A DNA stretch of 64,000 bases from Chitinophagaceae bacterium (GTDB lineage Bacteria; Bacteroidota; Bacteroidia; Chitinophagales; Chitinophagaceae), in assembly GCA_947446645.1 (NCBI GenBank), contig CANFHA010000005.1:124001-188000 (forward strand), given 5' to 3'. Below are positions 28,173-37,900 of the stretch, piece by piece. A program made the translations under genes and the position numbers. The notes beneath the pieces were generated by a model. It was given only the letters and a program-made list of their open reading frames with translations. It searched no databases and was not told the DNA's origin. Each line of letters starts with the position of its first letter. Position 1 is the stretch's first letter.

Positions 28173-28209
28173 AAAAAAAAGCAAGGACTTTTCAGCTCCT
28201 TGCTTTTTT
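28173..28209 (-). terminator. Terminator of hup
   Basis: GCAAGGA (28181-28187) pairs with TCCTTGC (28197-28203). Runs of A before and T after make it a symmetric hairpin; it lies 20 bp past the hup stop codon on the minus strand. Confidence 0.8.
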
Positions 28210-28223
28210 CTTTATCTGAGATA

Positions 28224-28505
28224 TTATTTTTTACCGCTGATTTTTGTAGAAAACTCTTTACCGGCTTTAAATTTCGGAACTTTGCGTGCCTTGATCTTGA
28301 TTACCGCACCCGTTTGCGGGTTACGACCATTGCGCGCCGCACGCTCAGACACAGAGAATGTACCGAAGCCTACTAATGTAACGCGATCGCCTTTCTTAAG
28401 GCTAGCTACAACTGCGCCGGTAAATGCGTCTAGAGCATCATTTGCCTGCACTTTAGTAACACCTGCGTCTTTTGCAATTTTGTCAATCAATTCAGCCTTG
28501 TTCAT
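28224..28505 (-). CDS. hup: HU family DNA-binding protein
   Basis: 93 residues from the ATG at 28503-28505; a longer frame adds 21 residues that lie over the promoter and is rejected. [15 protein letters not shown] is the typical N-terminus, and [21 protein letters not shown] is the HU signature at the DNA-binding arms. It packs and bends chromosomal DNA. A complete Bacteroidota promoter lies upstream (28547-28577) and a terminator follows, so it is a single-gene transcript. Confidence 0.96.
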   Translation of the reverse strand: MNKAELIDKIAKDAGVTKVQANDALDAFTGAVVASLKKGDRVTLVGFGTFSVSERAARNGRNPQTGAVIKIKARKVPKFKAGKEFSTKISGKK

Positions 28506-28546
28506 ACTTTTTAGTTTTAGTGTGAAATAATATTTTGTGAATGAGA

Positions 28547-28577
28547 CAAATATACTCACGTTTACCACACTTCCAAA
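28547..28577 (-). promoter_or_regulatory. Complete Bacteroidota-type promoter of hup
   Basis: On the minus strand a TTTG box (28574-28577) is followed by exactly 19 bp and TATATTTG (28547-28554), a perfect fit to TTTG-N19-TAnnTTTG. The hup ATG lies 41 bp downstream of the -7 box. Confidence 0.8.
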
Positions 28578-28770
28578 CAGCCGTAAAACTTTTTTTCCTG
28601 TTTAAAACCCTTGCCTGAAGCAGGTTTCCACATGTAATTAACAACCACAGCAGCAAATAAATAAATTAAAATAACCAGAAACGCCTTACTGTGGCTATAT
28701 TCAGCAAATTGACAAGAATTTTGCATTATTAACAAAATCCTGAAATCCTTACCCAGCTTTACGTTAGGCA

Positions 28771-29073
28771 CTATACTATCTCCATCACGGTACGGAAGGC
28801 TGCAAACTTCCCCCCAAATAGTTTAAAACTCTTTTCGCGCATTTGCAAGGCATGTTTATCTATATAGCTGTTATAAAGGTCCAGACTTGCCATCGTGTAC
28901 TGGGCACTATATGTTTGTCCCTCTGTTTCGTCTTGTTCCAGTAGGCGGCAAAGCCTGCAATCTATAAACAAGCCTGTACCCATAACATCAGCCATATGCT
29001 CTGATTTCATCCAGTTTACCCATTCATCGGCGACTTCAGTGTTTACCTTAACGGTAACATTGTATACGATCAT
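28771..29073 (-). CDS. DUF4286 family protein
   Basis: 100 residues: MIVYNVTVKVNTEVADEWVNWMKSEHMADVMGTGLF, then QTYSAQYTMASLDLYNSYIDKHALQMREKSFKLFG. This is the small ferredoxin-like-fold protein family DUF4286, widespread in Bacteroidota, with no established function. It lies 38 bp downstream of rsgA on the same strand and is probably co-transcribed. Confidence 0.85.
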   Translation of the reverse strand: MIVYNVTVKVNTEVADEWVNWMKSEHMADVMGTGLFIDCRLCRLLEQDETEGQTYSAQYTMASLDLYNSYIDKHALQMREKSFKLFGGKFAAFRTVMEIV

Positions 29074-29111
29074 AATAATTCTTATTTAAAACAATTTATT
29101 TTAAAAACAGA

Positions 29112-30038
29112 TCACCATTTACGTTCAATACTCTCCAAAATTGCGACATAGCTGACATATCGGTCTTCAGAAACAGTCTGGTCCCTTACCGCTGCTTTAA
29201 CAGCGCACCCTGGTTCATTAATATGAAGGCAATTATTGAACTTACAGTCTTGCATAACGGCACGCATCTCCGGGAAATATTGTGCCAGCTCTTCTTTTTC
29301 AAAATCGATCAAGCCAAACTCCTTTACCCCGGGCGTATCAATTATCCGTCCACCTGCGGGAAGATCAAACATCTGTGCAAAGGTGGTAGTATGCTGTCCC
29401 TTACCACTCCAACCGGATACAACCTTTGTTTTTATGTCTACACCTGGAATGAACTGATTGATCAGGGTACTCTTACCAACGCCGGAATGCCCGCTGAAGA
29501 CGGTTATCTTATGAGCCAGTTTCTTTTCAAGGTTTGCCAGACTGTCTTTGTCCCTTGCCATCACCGAACAAACTTCATAGCCAGCCATGCCATATATCTG
29601 TTGCCAATGGTGCAAGATTTCTACATGCTTGGTTTTGAGAAGATCTGTTTTGTTTACTACGATAATTGCTGGTATATGGTATGCCTCTGCAGTGATCAGA
29701 AACCGATCAATAAATCCGGTAGATGTACGGGGATCAACAATTGATGTCACAAGTAAAGCCAAATCTATGTTTGCGGCAATAATATGCTTCTGATTTTTGT
29801 TGTGCGGAGATACGCGCACCATATAGTTATTGCGCTCTTTAACGTCTGTAATGATGCCTGTCTTTAGATGGTCGTCTTCAACATCAAACACAACCCTGTC
29901 GCCCACCGAGATGGGATTTGTAGATGAGATATCTTCATCAATCTTCATCTTGCCTTTTATCCGTGCATCCCAAAAGCTGTCCTCATCGTCTTGAATGAGA
30001 TACCAGCTTCCTGTAGACTTATAAACTAATCCCTCCAT
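29112..30038 (-). CDS. rsgA: Ribosome small-subunit-dependent GTPase A
   Basis: 308 residues from the ATG at 30036-30038; an in-frame TTG six codons upstream is less likely. An N-terminal OB-fold region is followed by a circularly permuted GTPase domain. NKTDL (G4) comes first, then GHSGVGKSTLIN (G1) and DTPGVKEFGL (G3). The C-terminal zinc site is visible as CKFNNCLHINEPGC. RsgA checks late assembly of the 30S subunit. The neighbour is DUF4286. Confidence 0.96.
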   Translation of the reverse strand: MEGLVYKSTGSWYLIQDDEDSFWDARIKGKMKIDEDISSTNPISVGDRVVFDVEDDHLKTGIITDVKERNNYMVRVSPHNKNQKHIIAANIDLALLVTSIVDPRTSTGFIDRFLITAEAYHIPAIIVVNKTDLLKTKHVEILHHWQQIYGMAGYEVCSVMARDKDSLANLEKKLAHKITVFSGHSGVGKSTLINQFIPGVDIKTKVVSGWSGKGQHTTTFAQMFDLPAGGRIIDTPGVKEFGLIDFEKEELAQYFPEMRAVMQDCKFNNCLHINEPGCAVKAAVRDQTVSEDRYVSYVAILESIERKW

Positions 30039-30108
30039 GATATCTCTAAAAGTCAAAGCAACATTTTAATATCGGCTGCCACACTAAAAAACGGTTTTAT
30101 TGTTAAGA

Positions 30109-31344
30109 TTATTCATATCTCAATGCCACAATCGGATCAAGTTTCGAGGCTTTCACCGCCGGGTAAATACCGGAAATAATCCCTACGGCTGCACAAACGG
30201 TCACCCCGCTCATGACCCATAGCCAGGGGATAACAAAACCAACATGAAATACGAAACCAAGAGCATTGCCAGCAAGAACACCCAAAATTATCCCAACGGC
30301 TCCGCCCATCAGACTGATCAGGATGGATTCCGTAAGAAATTGTCGCTTAATAAGCGAGGATCGGGCACCCAGCGCTTTACTTACGCCGATTTCCCGTGTG
30401 CGTTCAGCTACAGAAACCAGCATTATGTTCATTAACCCAATGACAGAACCAAGTAGCGTGATAATACCAATGATCACCGCTGCCCATCGCACATAGCGTG
30501 TCAGATCCAGCACCATACTCACAAGGTCATTATTCTGTGTAATGGAAAAATTATTTGGTGTACCCAATCTAAGCTTCCTTATGACCCGGAACTGCCCCTC
30601 TGCTTCTTCTTCCGCAAAATCTTTCATTTTTACATCAGGCACAATAACCGTGATCAGGTAACTGCTGTTGCCGCCATACAGAGCCCTGGCTGTGTTCAGC
30701 GGTATCACGACAGAATTGTCATTGTCGCTAACCATACTTCCCCCTTTTGACTCCATAATGCCTATAACTCTGTATTTTATATCCCCCACAGATACCACCT
30801 GGTTTATTGCGGCCCTGGGATTGTGCTTAAATAGCTTCTTTGCCACTCCACTTCCTAGCATACAAGTATAACTGCCGGATTGGATCTCAGATACTGAAAA
30901 GTTACGTCCGGCGTCCAGCTTAGTATCTGTGGCGGCAAGGTAGGTTTCTTCCACTCCGTTTACACGTACATTGGGGTTGGTTTTCTCAGGGCCATGGTGA
31001 ACGGTGGCTATACTTGTACCATCCACGGATATGCTTACTACGCCTGGAAACGTGAACCGCTCGCGAAATGCCCTTGCTTCATCAAATGTGATGTTCCGTT
31101 CTTCTGAGGTACGCCTGCCTTTGTGATTCTTCTTCTTCACAACCTCATTTATGATCTGAAATGAGTTTGTACCCATGCTGCTGAAGTTGGTTTCAATTGC
31201 CTGCTTCATTACATCTTTGGCAGTGAGTATGCCCACAAGCGCCATGATACCGATGCCAATAATAGCTATGGTAAGGGCCGACCGTAAACGATTAGTACGT
31301 ATGGCCCTGAACGCAAGAGTAAGGTTGAAAAAAATCTGCCGCAT
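30109..31344 (-). CDS. MacB/FtsX-type ABC transporter permease
   Basis: 411 residues. The N-terminal helix ([21 protein letters not shown]) is followed by a large periplasmic MacB-PCD domain (about 45-280). Three C-terminal helices form the FtsX domain, with the typical [30 protein letters not shown] loop and the ending [20 protein letters not shown]. It belongs to the type VII ABC (mechanotransmission) class that moves lipoproteins or signals across the envelope. No ATPase subunit is adjacent, so the partner must be elsewhere. It is 70 bp upstream of rsgA. Confidence 0.9.
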   Translation of the reverse strand: MRQIFFNLTLAFRAIRTNRLRSALTIAIIGIGIMALVGILTAKDVMKQAIETNFSSMGTNSFQIINEVVKKKNHKGRRTSEERNITFDEARAFRERFTFPGVVSISVDGTSIATVHHGPEKTNPNVRVNGVEETYLAATDTKLDAGRNFSVSEIQSGSYTCMLGSGVAKKLFKHNPRAAINQVVSVGDIKYRVIGIMESKGGSMVSDNDNSVVIPLNTARALYGGNSSYLITVIVPDVKMKDFAEEEAEGQFRVIRKLRLGTPNNFSITQNNDLVSMVLDLTRYVRWAAVIIGIITLLGSVIGLMNIMLVSVAERTREIGVSKALGARSSLIKRQFLTESILISLMGGAVGIILGVLAGNALGFVFHVGFVIPWLWVMSGVTVCAAVGIISGIYPAVKASKLDPIVALRYE

Positions 31345-31384
31345 TGCCTGTAAAGATAGGCAAGATGAGAGGATTTGTACAAAG

Positions 31385-31412
31385 TAAAAACCTCTGCATT
31401 TTCATGCAGAGG
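31385..31412 (-). terminator. Terminator of atpG
   Basis: CCTCTGCAT (31391-31399) pairs with ATGCAGAGG (31404-31412) around a 4-nt loop; on the minus strand a T-run follows. Confidence 0.85.
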
Positions 31413-31434
31413 CCTATAAATCTATACCTACAAA

Positions 31435-32319
31435 TTACCCCTGTAAGGCTGCCGCTCCACTCACTATCTCCGTAAGCTCGGTGGTAATCGAAGCCTGGCG
31501 GGCACGATTGTAGCTAATCTTTAGTGACTTCAGTAATTCGTTTGCATTCTCACTAGCCTTGTCCATTGCAGTCATTCGTGCTCCATGCTCCGATGCGTTA
31601 GCATCCAGCACAGCCTTAAACACCTGCGTATTCAGTATTTTCGGCATCAGCTCCTGCAGCAAAACTGTCATTGATGGCTCAAAAATGAAATCTACATTAT
31701 TTTTAGAGCCGCTCGCTTTGGGAGTTTTCGGGATCGGGAGGTATGGCTCTGCTACAAATATTTGCGTGGCAGCGTTCTTGAACTGGCTATATACAAGCTC
31801 TACACGGTCATATTCCTTATTCAGGAAAGCCTGCTGGGCATATTGTGCAGCGGTGCGCACATTATCAAAAGAAAGATCGGAGAAAATGCTCCAGTAGGCA
31901 TCAACCAATTTGTAATTGTTGCGCTGGAAATATTCATATCCCTTCTTTCCAATAGGCAGTACAGTTACATTGCCCTTTGCAAATTGGGTGGCATACTTAG
32001 TTTTGATGATATCGCGGGCCATCTTTATTACATAAGTGTTGTAACCGCCACACAATCCCCTGTCACTCGTAATAGGAATCATGAGTATCCTTTCTGCAGG
32101 GCGCTCATCGGCCAACGGCATTCCTTCTTCAGCAGATGAATTGCTAACAATATTACTCAGCATTTCCTGCAGCTTCTGTGTGTATGGGCGCATCTGGATT
32201 ATTGCGTCCTGTGCACGACGCAGCTTAGCAGCACTCACCATCTTCATAGCTTTGGTTATCTGCTGAGTTGATGTTACTGACTTTATACGATTACGAACCT
32301 CTTTAAGCTGTCCCGACAT
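31435..32319 (-). CDS. atpG: ATP synthase F1 gamma subunit
   Basis: 294 residues. The N-terminal helix (MSGQLKEVRNRIKSVTSTQQITKAMKMVSAAKLRRAQ) and the C-terminal helix (ASEHGARMTAMDKASENANELLKSLKISYNRARQASITTELTEIVSGAAAL) form the rotor coiled coil. MIPITSDRGLCGGYN is the conserved central block. It is the central shaft of F1. Unusually, atpA is not upstream: the next gene on this strand is an unrelated lipoprotein and the gene has its own terminator, so the subunit is encoded apart from the other F1 genes. Confidence 0.95.
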   Translation of the reverse strand: MSGQLKEVRNRIKSVTSTQQITKAMKMVSAAKLRRAQDAIIQMRPYTQKLQEMLSNIVSNSSAEEGMPLADERPAERILMIPITSDRGLCGGYNTYVIKMARDIIKTKYATQFAKGNVTVLPIGKKGYEYFQRNNYKLVDAYWSIFSDLSFDNVRTAAQYAQQAFLNKEYDRVELVYSQFKNAATQIFVAEPYLPIPKTPKASGSKNNVDFIFEPSMTVLLQELMPKILNTQVFKAVLDANASEHGARMTAMDKASENANELLKSLKISYNRARQASITTELTEIVSGAAALQG

Positions 32320-32457
32320 ATTTATTTTATATATAACGCTATTAAAACCGCGGCAAAATTACCGCATTTGATCGTAAGTAAAAAATTAGTTACGAATGAT
32401 TTTATTTCCTGAATTAAAAACGCGCCATAGTGCAATAATGAAGTCCAATTAATTTGT

Positions 32458-33063
32458 CTATTGAGGTGTCTCCTTCAATTCTTTCATTAAAATGGCAGCC
32501 TGCGCCCAGAGTACCGACTCTTCTATAAGAAATGCCTCGCTGCCGGGTGTTACCTCTACACCATTTGGCTGTATCCACTTTACCATGACGTTTTTAGTAA
32601 AGGTAAAATGCGTAAGATCTGTCGGCAACTTCACTTTAGTATCGAAGTAATACCGACTGATTTCGGCTTTTGTCTTCTTATCGTCATACCATACACTATC
32701 TCCATTTGCCATTGCTTTCTCCTCTGTATAGCTCTGTGGCCGATTGTAGATAAAGTTCTGACAATATACATAGAGCATCATTCCCTCGTCAAAGTAATAG
32801 TCAATAAATACCCTGTTTGTATCGGTGACATTCATTACTGTGATCTTCTTCATCTCCTCCACCCGCTCACGATAATAACCTGTAACGATGCCGGGGGAAC
32901 CGGGTGAAACAATGTTGTCTACCGTGCGGCTATCATATTCTTTAAGCTTGCTGTTTATCTTCTGATATTTTTCATTCACACTTTTCACCACCTGGTCTGG
33001 TGTTTTAGTACAAGATGATATAAATATGGCGAATAGAAGATAAAGTGGTACACGTTTGATCAT
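32458..33063 (-). CDS. Putative lipoprotein of unknown function
   Basis: 201 residues from the ATG at 33061-33063; an in-frame TTG three codons upstream is less likely. MIKRVPLYLLFAIFISSC ends in a clear lipobox, with lipid-carrying Cys18. The mature part begins with a charged helix (DQVVKSVNEKYQKINSKLKEYDSRTVDN) and then a mixed beta-rich region. This layout resembles LolA/DUF-type periplasmic outer-membrane lipid carriers only loosely, and I do not assign it. It is the upstream neighbour of atpG. Confidence 0.7.
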   Translation of the reverse strand: MIKRVPLYLLFAIFISSCTKTPDQVVKSVNEKYQKINSKLKEYDSRTVDNIVSPGSPGIVTGYYRERVEEMKKITVMNVTDTNRVFIDYYFDEGMMLYVYCQNFIYNRPQSYTEEKAMANGDSVWYDDKKTKAEISRYYFDTKVKLPTDLTHFTFTKNVMVKWIQPNGVEVTPGSEAFLIEESVLWAQAAILMKELKETPQ

Positions 33064-33117
33064 CCTGGGCAAACAGATTTATTTGGTGCAAAAATAATGT
33101 TATCACGGCAAAGAAAA

Positions 33118-34755
33118 TCAAGGCATTGCAGCCACTAATCGCTTTGTGTATTCGTTGCCTGGCGCGCGCAGCACTTGCCCGGCCTCACCACTTTCCACTA
33201 TTTTACCAGCCTGCATCACCATTACCCGATCGCTTATATAGTGAACTACTGACAAATCATGCGAAATGAACAGAAAGGTAAGCGCAAACTCTTGTTGCAG
33301 ATCTTTGAGCAGGTTAAGTATCTGAGCCTGTATACTTACGTCTAAAGCCGAAACACTCTCATCGCAGATCAGCAACTGCGGCCGGAGTGCCAGTGCGCGA
33401 GCTATACCTATACGTTGCCGCTGCCCGCCGGAAAACTGATGGGGATACCGGTGAAATGACTCTGCCGACATCTGAACGAGGTCCAAAAGCCGCATCGCCT
33501 CTTTTTGCAGTTCAGCTTTAGGCACAATCCCATGTATCAGTAGTGGCTCCATGAGCATATCGCCGATAGTTATTCTTGGGTTTAGCGATGAATAGGGGTC
33601 CTGGAAGATCATTTGTATTTGCCGGTGCATTGCGCGCCAATCGCGCACAGAAAGTGTAACAAGATCAACGCCACTGAATAGCATCTGCCCGGCACTGGCA
33701 GGTAGCAGCCCTACCATGCAGCGGCTGAGTGTACTCTTCCCGCAACCACTTTCACCAACCAAACCCAAAACTTCCCCCTTTTTAAGTTCGAAGGAAACAT
33801 CGTTTACAGCTTTAAAATACCTGTCTGCCTTACCCAGTAAAGTTTTGTGCGTGGGAAACCAGACCCCCAGGCTTTTTACAGTTAACATTGAGTCGCCAGA
33901 AGTGACAGTTTGAAATTGAGGGACCAAAGCTGGCGTTACTGCGGTTTCCACATTTACAAAATCTGCAACGACCGGCAATCTGTATCCTTTATTGTCAGGT
34001 GTAGCCCTGCATGCCAGCAATGCTTTTGTGTAGGCATGCCGGGGTTGACTCAAAACTTGCTGTGCAGTACCATACTCTTTCATCTCTCCCTTATACATTA
34101 CAAGCACATCGTCTGCTATAGAAGCAGCGAGTGAAAGGTCGTGAGTAATAAAGATCATTGCAGTTTGATGTTCCTGCTGCAAGCGCTGCATAAGGCGAAC
34201 GATCTCCTGCTGCACAGTAGCATCCAGTGCCGTGGTCGGTTCATCAGCAATTAGGAGAGCCGGATGATTGCACATAGCCATAGCGATCATTACTCTCTGC
34301 TTTTGCCCACCGGAAAGCTGATGCGGGAAGCGATCATAAATCTTAACAGGTTCGGGAAGCTGTACTTTACTAAACCAGTCTATGGCCAATTGCTTTGCCG
34401 CGGATTTAGATATAGACTGACGAACAAGTATCGCTTCGCGCAATTGCCTGCCAACACTCATCACCGGATTTAATGAACTCATGGGCTCCTGAAATACCAT
34501 GCCTTTATTCACACGAAAATCCGGGTTTTCCTGTTTTAAGTCGGTATCCTGAAACTGCCCACCGGCGATACTCACGATTGCATTTTTAGGCGCTAGCCCC
34601 ATCAATGCAAGAGCAGTCAGCGATTTCCCGGAGCCACTCTCCCCAACTATAGCCAGGGTTTTGCCCTTGTCTATGCTAAATGAAAGATCGCTGACAGCAG
34701 TGAATGCGGCCTGGCCTCCAAACGCTATCGTTAGCCCTTCAATTGAAAGCACCAT
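33118..34755 (-). CDS. Fused dipeptide/microcin-type ABC transporter ATPase (DppD-DppF / YejF-like)
   Basis: 545 residues holding two complete ABC domains. The first has Walker A GESGSGKS, signature LSGGQKQR and Walker B LLIADEP. The second has GESGCGKS, FSGGQRQR and LLICDES. Each half keeps the oligopeptide-type layout with a C-terminal regulatory part (IADDVLVMYKGEMKEYGTAQQVLSQP; YISDRVMVMQAGKIVESGEAGQVL). YejF-like fusions power uptake of peptides. No permease or binding protein genes are next to it. Confidence 0.92.
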   Translation of the reverse strand: MVLSIEGLTIAFGGQAAFTAVSDLSFSIDKGKTLAIVGESGSGKSLTALALMGLAPKNAIVSIAGGQFQDTDLKQENPDFRVNKGMVFQEPMSSLNPVMSVGRQLREAILVRQSISKSAAKQLAIDWFSKVQLPEPVKIYDRFPHQLSGGQKQRVMIAMAMCNHPALLIADEPTTALDATVQQEIVRLMQRLQQEHQTAMIFITHDLSLAASIADDVLVMYKGEMKEYGTAQQVLSQPRHAYTKALLACRATPDNKGYRLPVVADFVNVETAVTPALVPQFQTVTSGDSMLTVKSLGVWFPTHKTLLGKADRYFKAVNDVSFELKKGEVLGLVGESGCGKSTLSRCMVGLLPASAGQMLFSGVDLVTLSVRDWRAMHRQIQMIFQDPYSSLNPRITIGDMLMEPLLIHGIVPKAELQKEAMRLLDLVQMSAESFHRYPHQFSGGQRQRIGIARALALRPQLLICDESVSALDVSIQAQILNLLKDLQQEFALTFLFISHDLSVVHYISDRVMVMQAGKIVESGEAGQVLRAPGNEYTKRLVAAMP

Positions 34756-34816
34756 TCATTTATAATATTATATCGTACGTAACGAGTCGATGGAAACAAT
34801 AATGACTGAGCAAAAC

Positions 34817-35587
34817 TTAAAATCTCAAATGTTTTACCGTAGCGCCGTTATTTAGCAATTGCTTTAGGGAATCTATACCTATGCGCAGGTGTGTATCTAA
34901 ATAATTTTTTGTTACCGCACTATCACTCTCTGCTGTTTTAACTCCATCGGGAACCATTGGCTGATCTGACACCAGAAGTAAAGCACCGGTAGGAATCTTA
35001 TTGTGAAAACCCGTGATGAATATGGTTGCCGTTTCCATATCTATTGCCATGGCCCGTATCCGCCGCAGATAGGCTTTAAACACATCATCATGCTCCCATA
35101 CTCTCCGGTTTGTGGTGTATACTGTGCCAGTCCAATAGTCACATTTATATTCCCTTATCGTGGTTGATATGGCCTTTTGCAGGGCAAAGGCCGGCAGGGC
35201 CGGCACTTCCGGCGGGAAATAGTCATTGCTGGTACCCTCTCCTCTTATCGCAGCAATAGGCAGTATGAGATCACCAACCTTATTCTTTTTTTTCAAACCA
35301 CCACACTTACCCAGAAACAGTACAGCTTTGGGCTTTATGGCACTAAGCAAATCCATCATTGTGGCAGCGCCAGCGCTTCCCATGCCGAAGTTGATAATAG
35401 TTATATTCTCTGCAGTAGCACATTGCATGGGCTTGTCCATGCCCACTACCGCTACATTGTGCATGGCGGCAAACTGACTGACGTAGTTACTGAAATTGCA
35501 AAGCAGTATGTATTGGCCAAAATCTTTCAGACTTTGCCCGGTATATCTTGGTAGCCAGTTATCTACGATCTCCTGCTTGGTTTTCAT
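34817..35587 (-). CDS. amn: AMP nucleosidase
   Basis: 256 residues. The sequence is the short Bacteroidota form of AMP nucleosidase: MKTKQEIVDNWLPRYTG, INFGMGSAGAATMMDLLSAIKPKAVLFLGKCGG, and RAMAIDMETATIFITGF (nucleoside-phosphorylase fold, catalytic region with the EMEx/DMET motif). It releases adenine from AMP and so acts in purine salvage. The E. coli Amn is about twice as long because of an extra N-terminal domain that is absent here. Confidence 0.9.
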   Translation of the reverse strand: MKTKQEIVDNWLPRYTGQSLKDFGQYILLCNFSNYVSQFAAMHNVAVVGMDKPMQCATAENITIINFGMGSAGAATMMDLLSAIKPKAVLFLGKCGGLKKKNKVGDLILPIAAIRGEGTSNDYFPPEVPALPAFALQKAISTTIREYKCDYWTGTVYTTNRRVWEHDDVFKAYLRRIRAMAIDMETATIFITGFHNKIPTGALLLVSDQPMVPDGVKTAESDSAVTKNYLDTHLRIGIDSLKQLLNNGATVKHLRF

Positions 35588-35718
35588 TAATTAAAGATAC
35601 GGGTTAAAATAAAACGAAGATGACTCCGACCGTGCATTGAAAAAGAGCATCTTTTTATACAATGACCACTTTTAAACCTAAATCAAGTATTTTCAAGTCT
35701 TAATTTAAACATCAATTA

Positions 35719-36159
35719 TTGGTACCGCTTGACATTTCCGCCCTTAGCCTGAAACTTCGCCATGCGGGTGAACAAACGACTGTGTTTGACCCCATTCGCA
35801 AAAAGTGGCTGATACTAACGCCGGAGGAGCATGTGCGACAATATTTTATCAGTTATCTCACCGATTTAATGCAATATCCGGCTGCGCTCATTGCCGTAGA
35901 AAAAAACATAAAAGTTGGCTCACTTACCCGGCGGTACGACATTGTCGTTTACAACCGGCAACATCAGCCATGGATGCTGGTGGAATGCAAGGCGCCTGAG
36001 GTACCATTATCTGAGCACACACTACGGCAGCTGCTCAATTACCAGGGTACAGTGCAAAGCGAATACTGGGCGCTTACCAACGGCCACCAAACCTTTTGTG
36101 CCGATGCCCGAAACCGGGAAGACATAAGATGGCTATCAGCGCTTCCCCAATATCTTTGA
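35719..36159 (+). CDS. HsdR N-terminal-type (PD-(D/E)xK) small nuclease-like protein
   Basis: 146 residues. RKKWLILTPEEHVRQYFISYL, then RRYDIVVYNRQHQPWMLVECKAP, gives the PD-(D/E)xK active-site pattern (Asp of YDIVV, Glu and Lys of VECK). LLNYQGTVQSEYWALTNGHQTFC completes the domain. The family is common as a stand-alone protein in Bacteroidota, and its DNA target is unknown; no methylase or specificity gene is nearby. The start is probably TTG at 35719 because no in-frame ATG is available before an in-frame stop at 35701. The 3' end overlaps the convergent S41 protease gene by 24 bp. Confidence 0.85.
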   Translation: MVPLDISALSLKLRHAGEQTTVFDPIRKKWLILTPEEHVRQYFISYLTDLMQYPAALIAVEKNIKVGSLTRRYDIVVYNRQHQPWMLVECKAPEVPLSEHTLRQLLNYQGTVQSEYWALTNGHQTFCADARNREDIRWLSALPQYL

Positions 36160-37785
36160 GTACTCGTTGCTACCAAATACGCTAAGGGCTTTATGCACCG
36201 CATCGTCATCTTTAAGGCTGATGGCGAAATAACCATTGTCACGAAACAGAAAGCGGGCAATATGCGCCTTTACAAGCAATCTGAAATACTGATAGCTCTC
36301 ACTATTTTTTAAAACTTTTTTTGCCTGTGTCAGCGCTGTAGGCTTCAACAGATCCAGGTAATCGCCTATAACCTTGTCCTCCATCTTAAACATTTCGTTG
36401 AACTCAACAATATTGCTGTAGGTCAACTTTGGCTTATTCATGATGAAGAAGTCCCATGCGGCAGATTTCATCTCCTGGCTATAGATCATTGACAGCAATG
36501 GCGCTGATAAGCGGGACGTATCATAAGGAACAAATACATCAGGCTTTATACCTCCGCCGCCAAATACAAGCCGCTGGTTGGAAGTGTAATATGGTGTGGT
36601 ATCCGGTATTGGATCGGGTATGCGCCCTGAAAGAACGCTATTTTCAAAACGATGCTCATAGTCCTGAATATAAGCGTCCCGGCCTTGCGCAAATGAGCGC
36701 TGTATGCAGCGGCCCGATGGCGTGTAATACTTGGCTATTGTGAGACGGAGCGCGGCCCCATCAGGCAACGCATACTGCTCCTGCACTAGTCCTTTGCCGA
36801 ATGTACGCCTGCCAATAATAACTCCTCTGTCCCAGTCCTGTACGGCGCCGGCAACGATCTCGCTGGCGGACGCCGAACTTTCATCTACCAGGATGGCCAG
36901 TTTGCCCTTTTCAAACAATCCTTTATCACCGTTTCCCCTAAACTCCTTCTTTCTTGTATGGATACCCTTAGTATAAACGATCAGCTTTTTATCATCAAGG
37001 AAATCGTCGCATATCGAAGTTGCGGCGTCGAGATAACCTCCAGGATTGTCCCTAAGATCCAGGATTAACTGTTTAGCCCCAACTGCGGTCAGCTTCTTAA
37101 GCGCGTTACTAAACTCCTCATAAGTGGTAGCGCTGAAACGGTTTATTTTAATATAAGCCGTTATCGAATCGATCATAAAGCTGGCATCAACACTATAAAT
37201 CGGGATAATATCGCGCGTGATCGTCACCTCTTTTGGCAGGCCATTAGCCACTTGCTTTAGAGAAACATATACCCGGCTGTGCTGCTTACCTTTCAGCAAA
37301 TGCGTGATCCTGTCTGAAGTGATGCCGTTACCGGCAACAACACTGTCGCCTACTTTAATAAACTGATCGCCGATCTGCACACCTGCGCGACCGGCAGGAC
37401 CGTTCTCGACAATTGAAGTAACCCGAATGGTGTCGCGGATAACAGAAAATTCCACCCCGATGCCTGAAAAACCGCCCTCAAGGTCATCGTTTACGCCCTG
37501 AAGGTCTTCGGCGGGAATGTATACTGTATGCGGATCCAGCGGCTTCAGGATACCTGACACTGCATCGCTGTAAAGCTGGTTGTTGTTAACTGTATCGACA
37601 TACTTCTCATTAATGAGGTCTATTAATTCCTCAAGCCTGTCGTTTCGCTGAATGACGGTAGTAATGTCGCGCTTATTTCGCAATGTATCATGCATGTTGA
37701 ACCCGAACACCATGCCGGCAACAAGTACAATTGAAAATAAAAGCGGTGTCCAGACCTTCTGCCCCCCTCTTCCTTGATCGTCCAT
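36136..37785 (-). CDS. S41 family C-terminal processing protease
   Basis: 549 residues. One N-terminal membrane helix (about 11-29) anchors it in the inner membrane. A PDZ domain (about 100-180) is followed by the protease core. The catalytic Ser is probably Ser304 in DESSASASEIVAGA and the Lys is Lys331 in RRTFGKGLVQEQ. ILDLRDNPGGYLDAA is the conserved substrate-groove strand. A C-terminal helical region of about 150 residues ends with LGKR. It should process periplasmic proteins. Confidence 0.94.
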   Translation of the reverse strand: MDDQGRGGQKVWTPLLFSIVLVAGMVFGFNMHDTLRNKRDITTVIQRNDRLEELIDLINEKYVDTVNNNQLYSDAVSGILKPLDPHTVYIPAEDLQGVNDDLEGGFSGIGVEFSVIRDTIRVTSIVENGPAGRAGVQIGDQFIKVGDSVVAGNGITSDRITHLLKGKQHSRVYVSLKQVANGLPKEVTITRDIIPIYSVDASFMIDSITAYIKINRFSATTYEEFSNALKKLTAVGAKQLILDLRDNPGGYLDAATSICDDFLDDKKLIVYTKGIHTRKKEFRGNGDKGLFEKGKLAILVDESSASASEIVAGAVQDWDRGVIIGRRTFGKGLVQEQYALPDGAALRLTIAKYYTPSGRCIQRSFAQGRDAYIQDYEHRFENSVLSGRIPDPIPDTTPYYTSNQRLVFGGGGIKPDVFVPYDTSRLSAPLLSMIYSQEMKSAAWDFFIMNKPKLTYSNIVEFNEMFKMEDKVIGDYLDLLKPTALTQAKKVLKNSESYQYFRLLVKAHIARFLFRDNGYFAISLKDDDAVHKALSVFGSNEYSKILGKR

Positions 37786-37900
37786 CTTTAATAAAAACTG
37801 CGCAAAGGTAACCTAATTACAAACTGACCTGCGGCACTAATTGTCTATACCGTCATTGTGGCTGCAGACGTAACCGAATGATCAGACCGAGAACCGGCGC

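Noticed and set aside
28562-28771. 69-residue frame between hup and the DUF4286 gene
   Set aside because: It starts with GTG overlapping the upstream stop, has no clear family, and covers the -33 region of the hup promoter.
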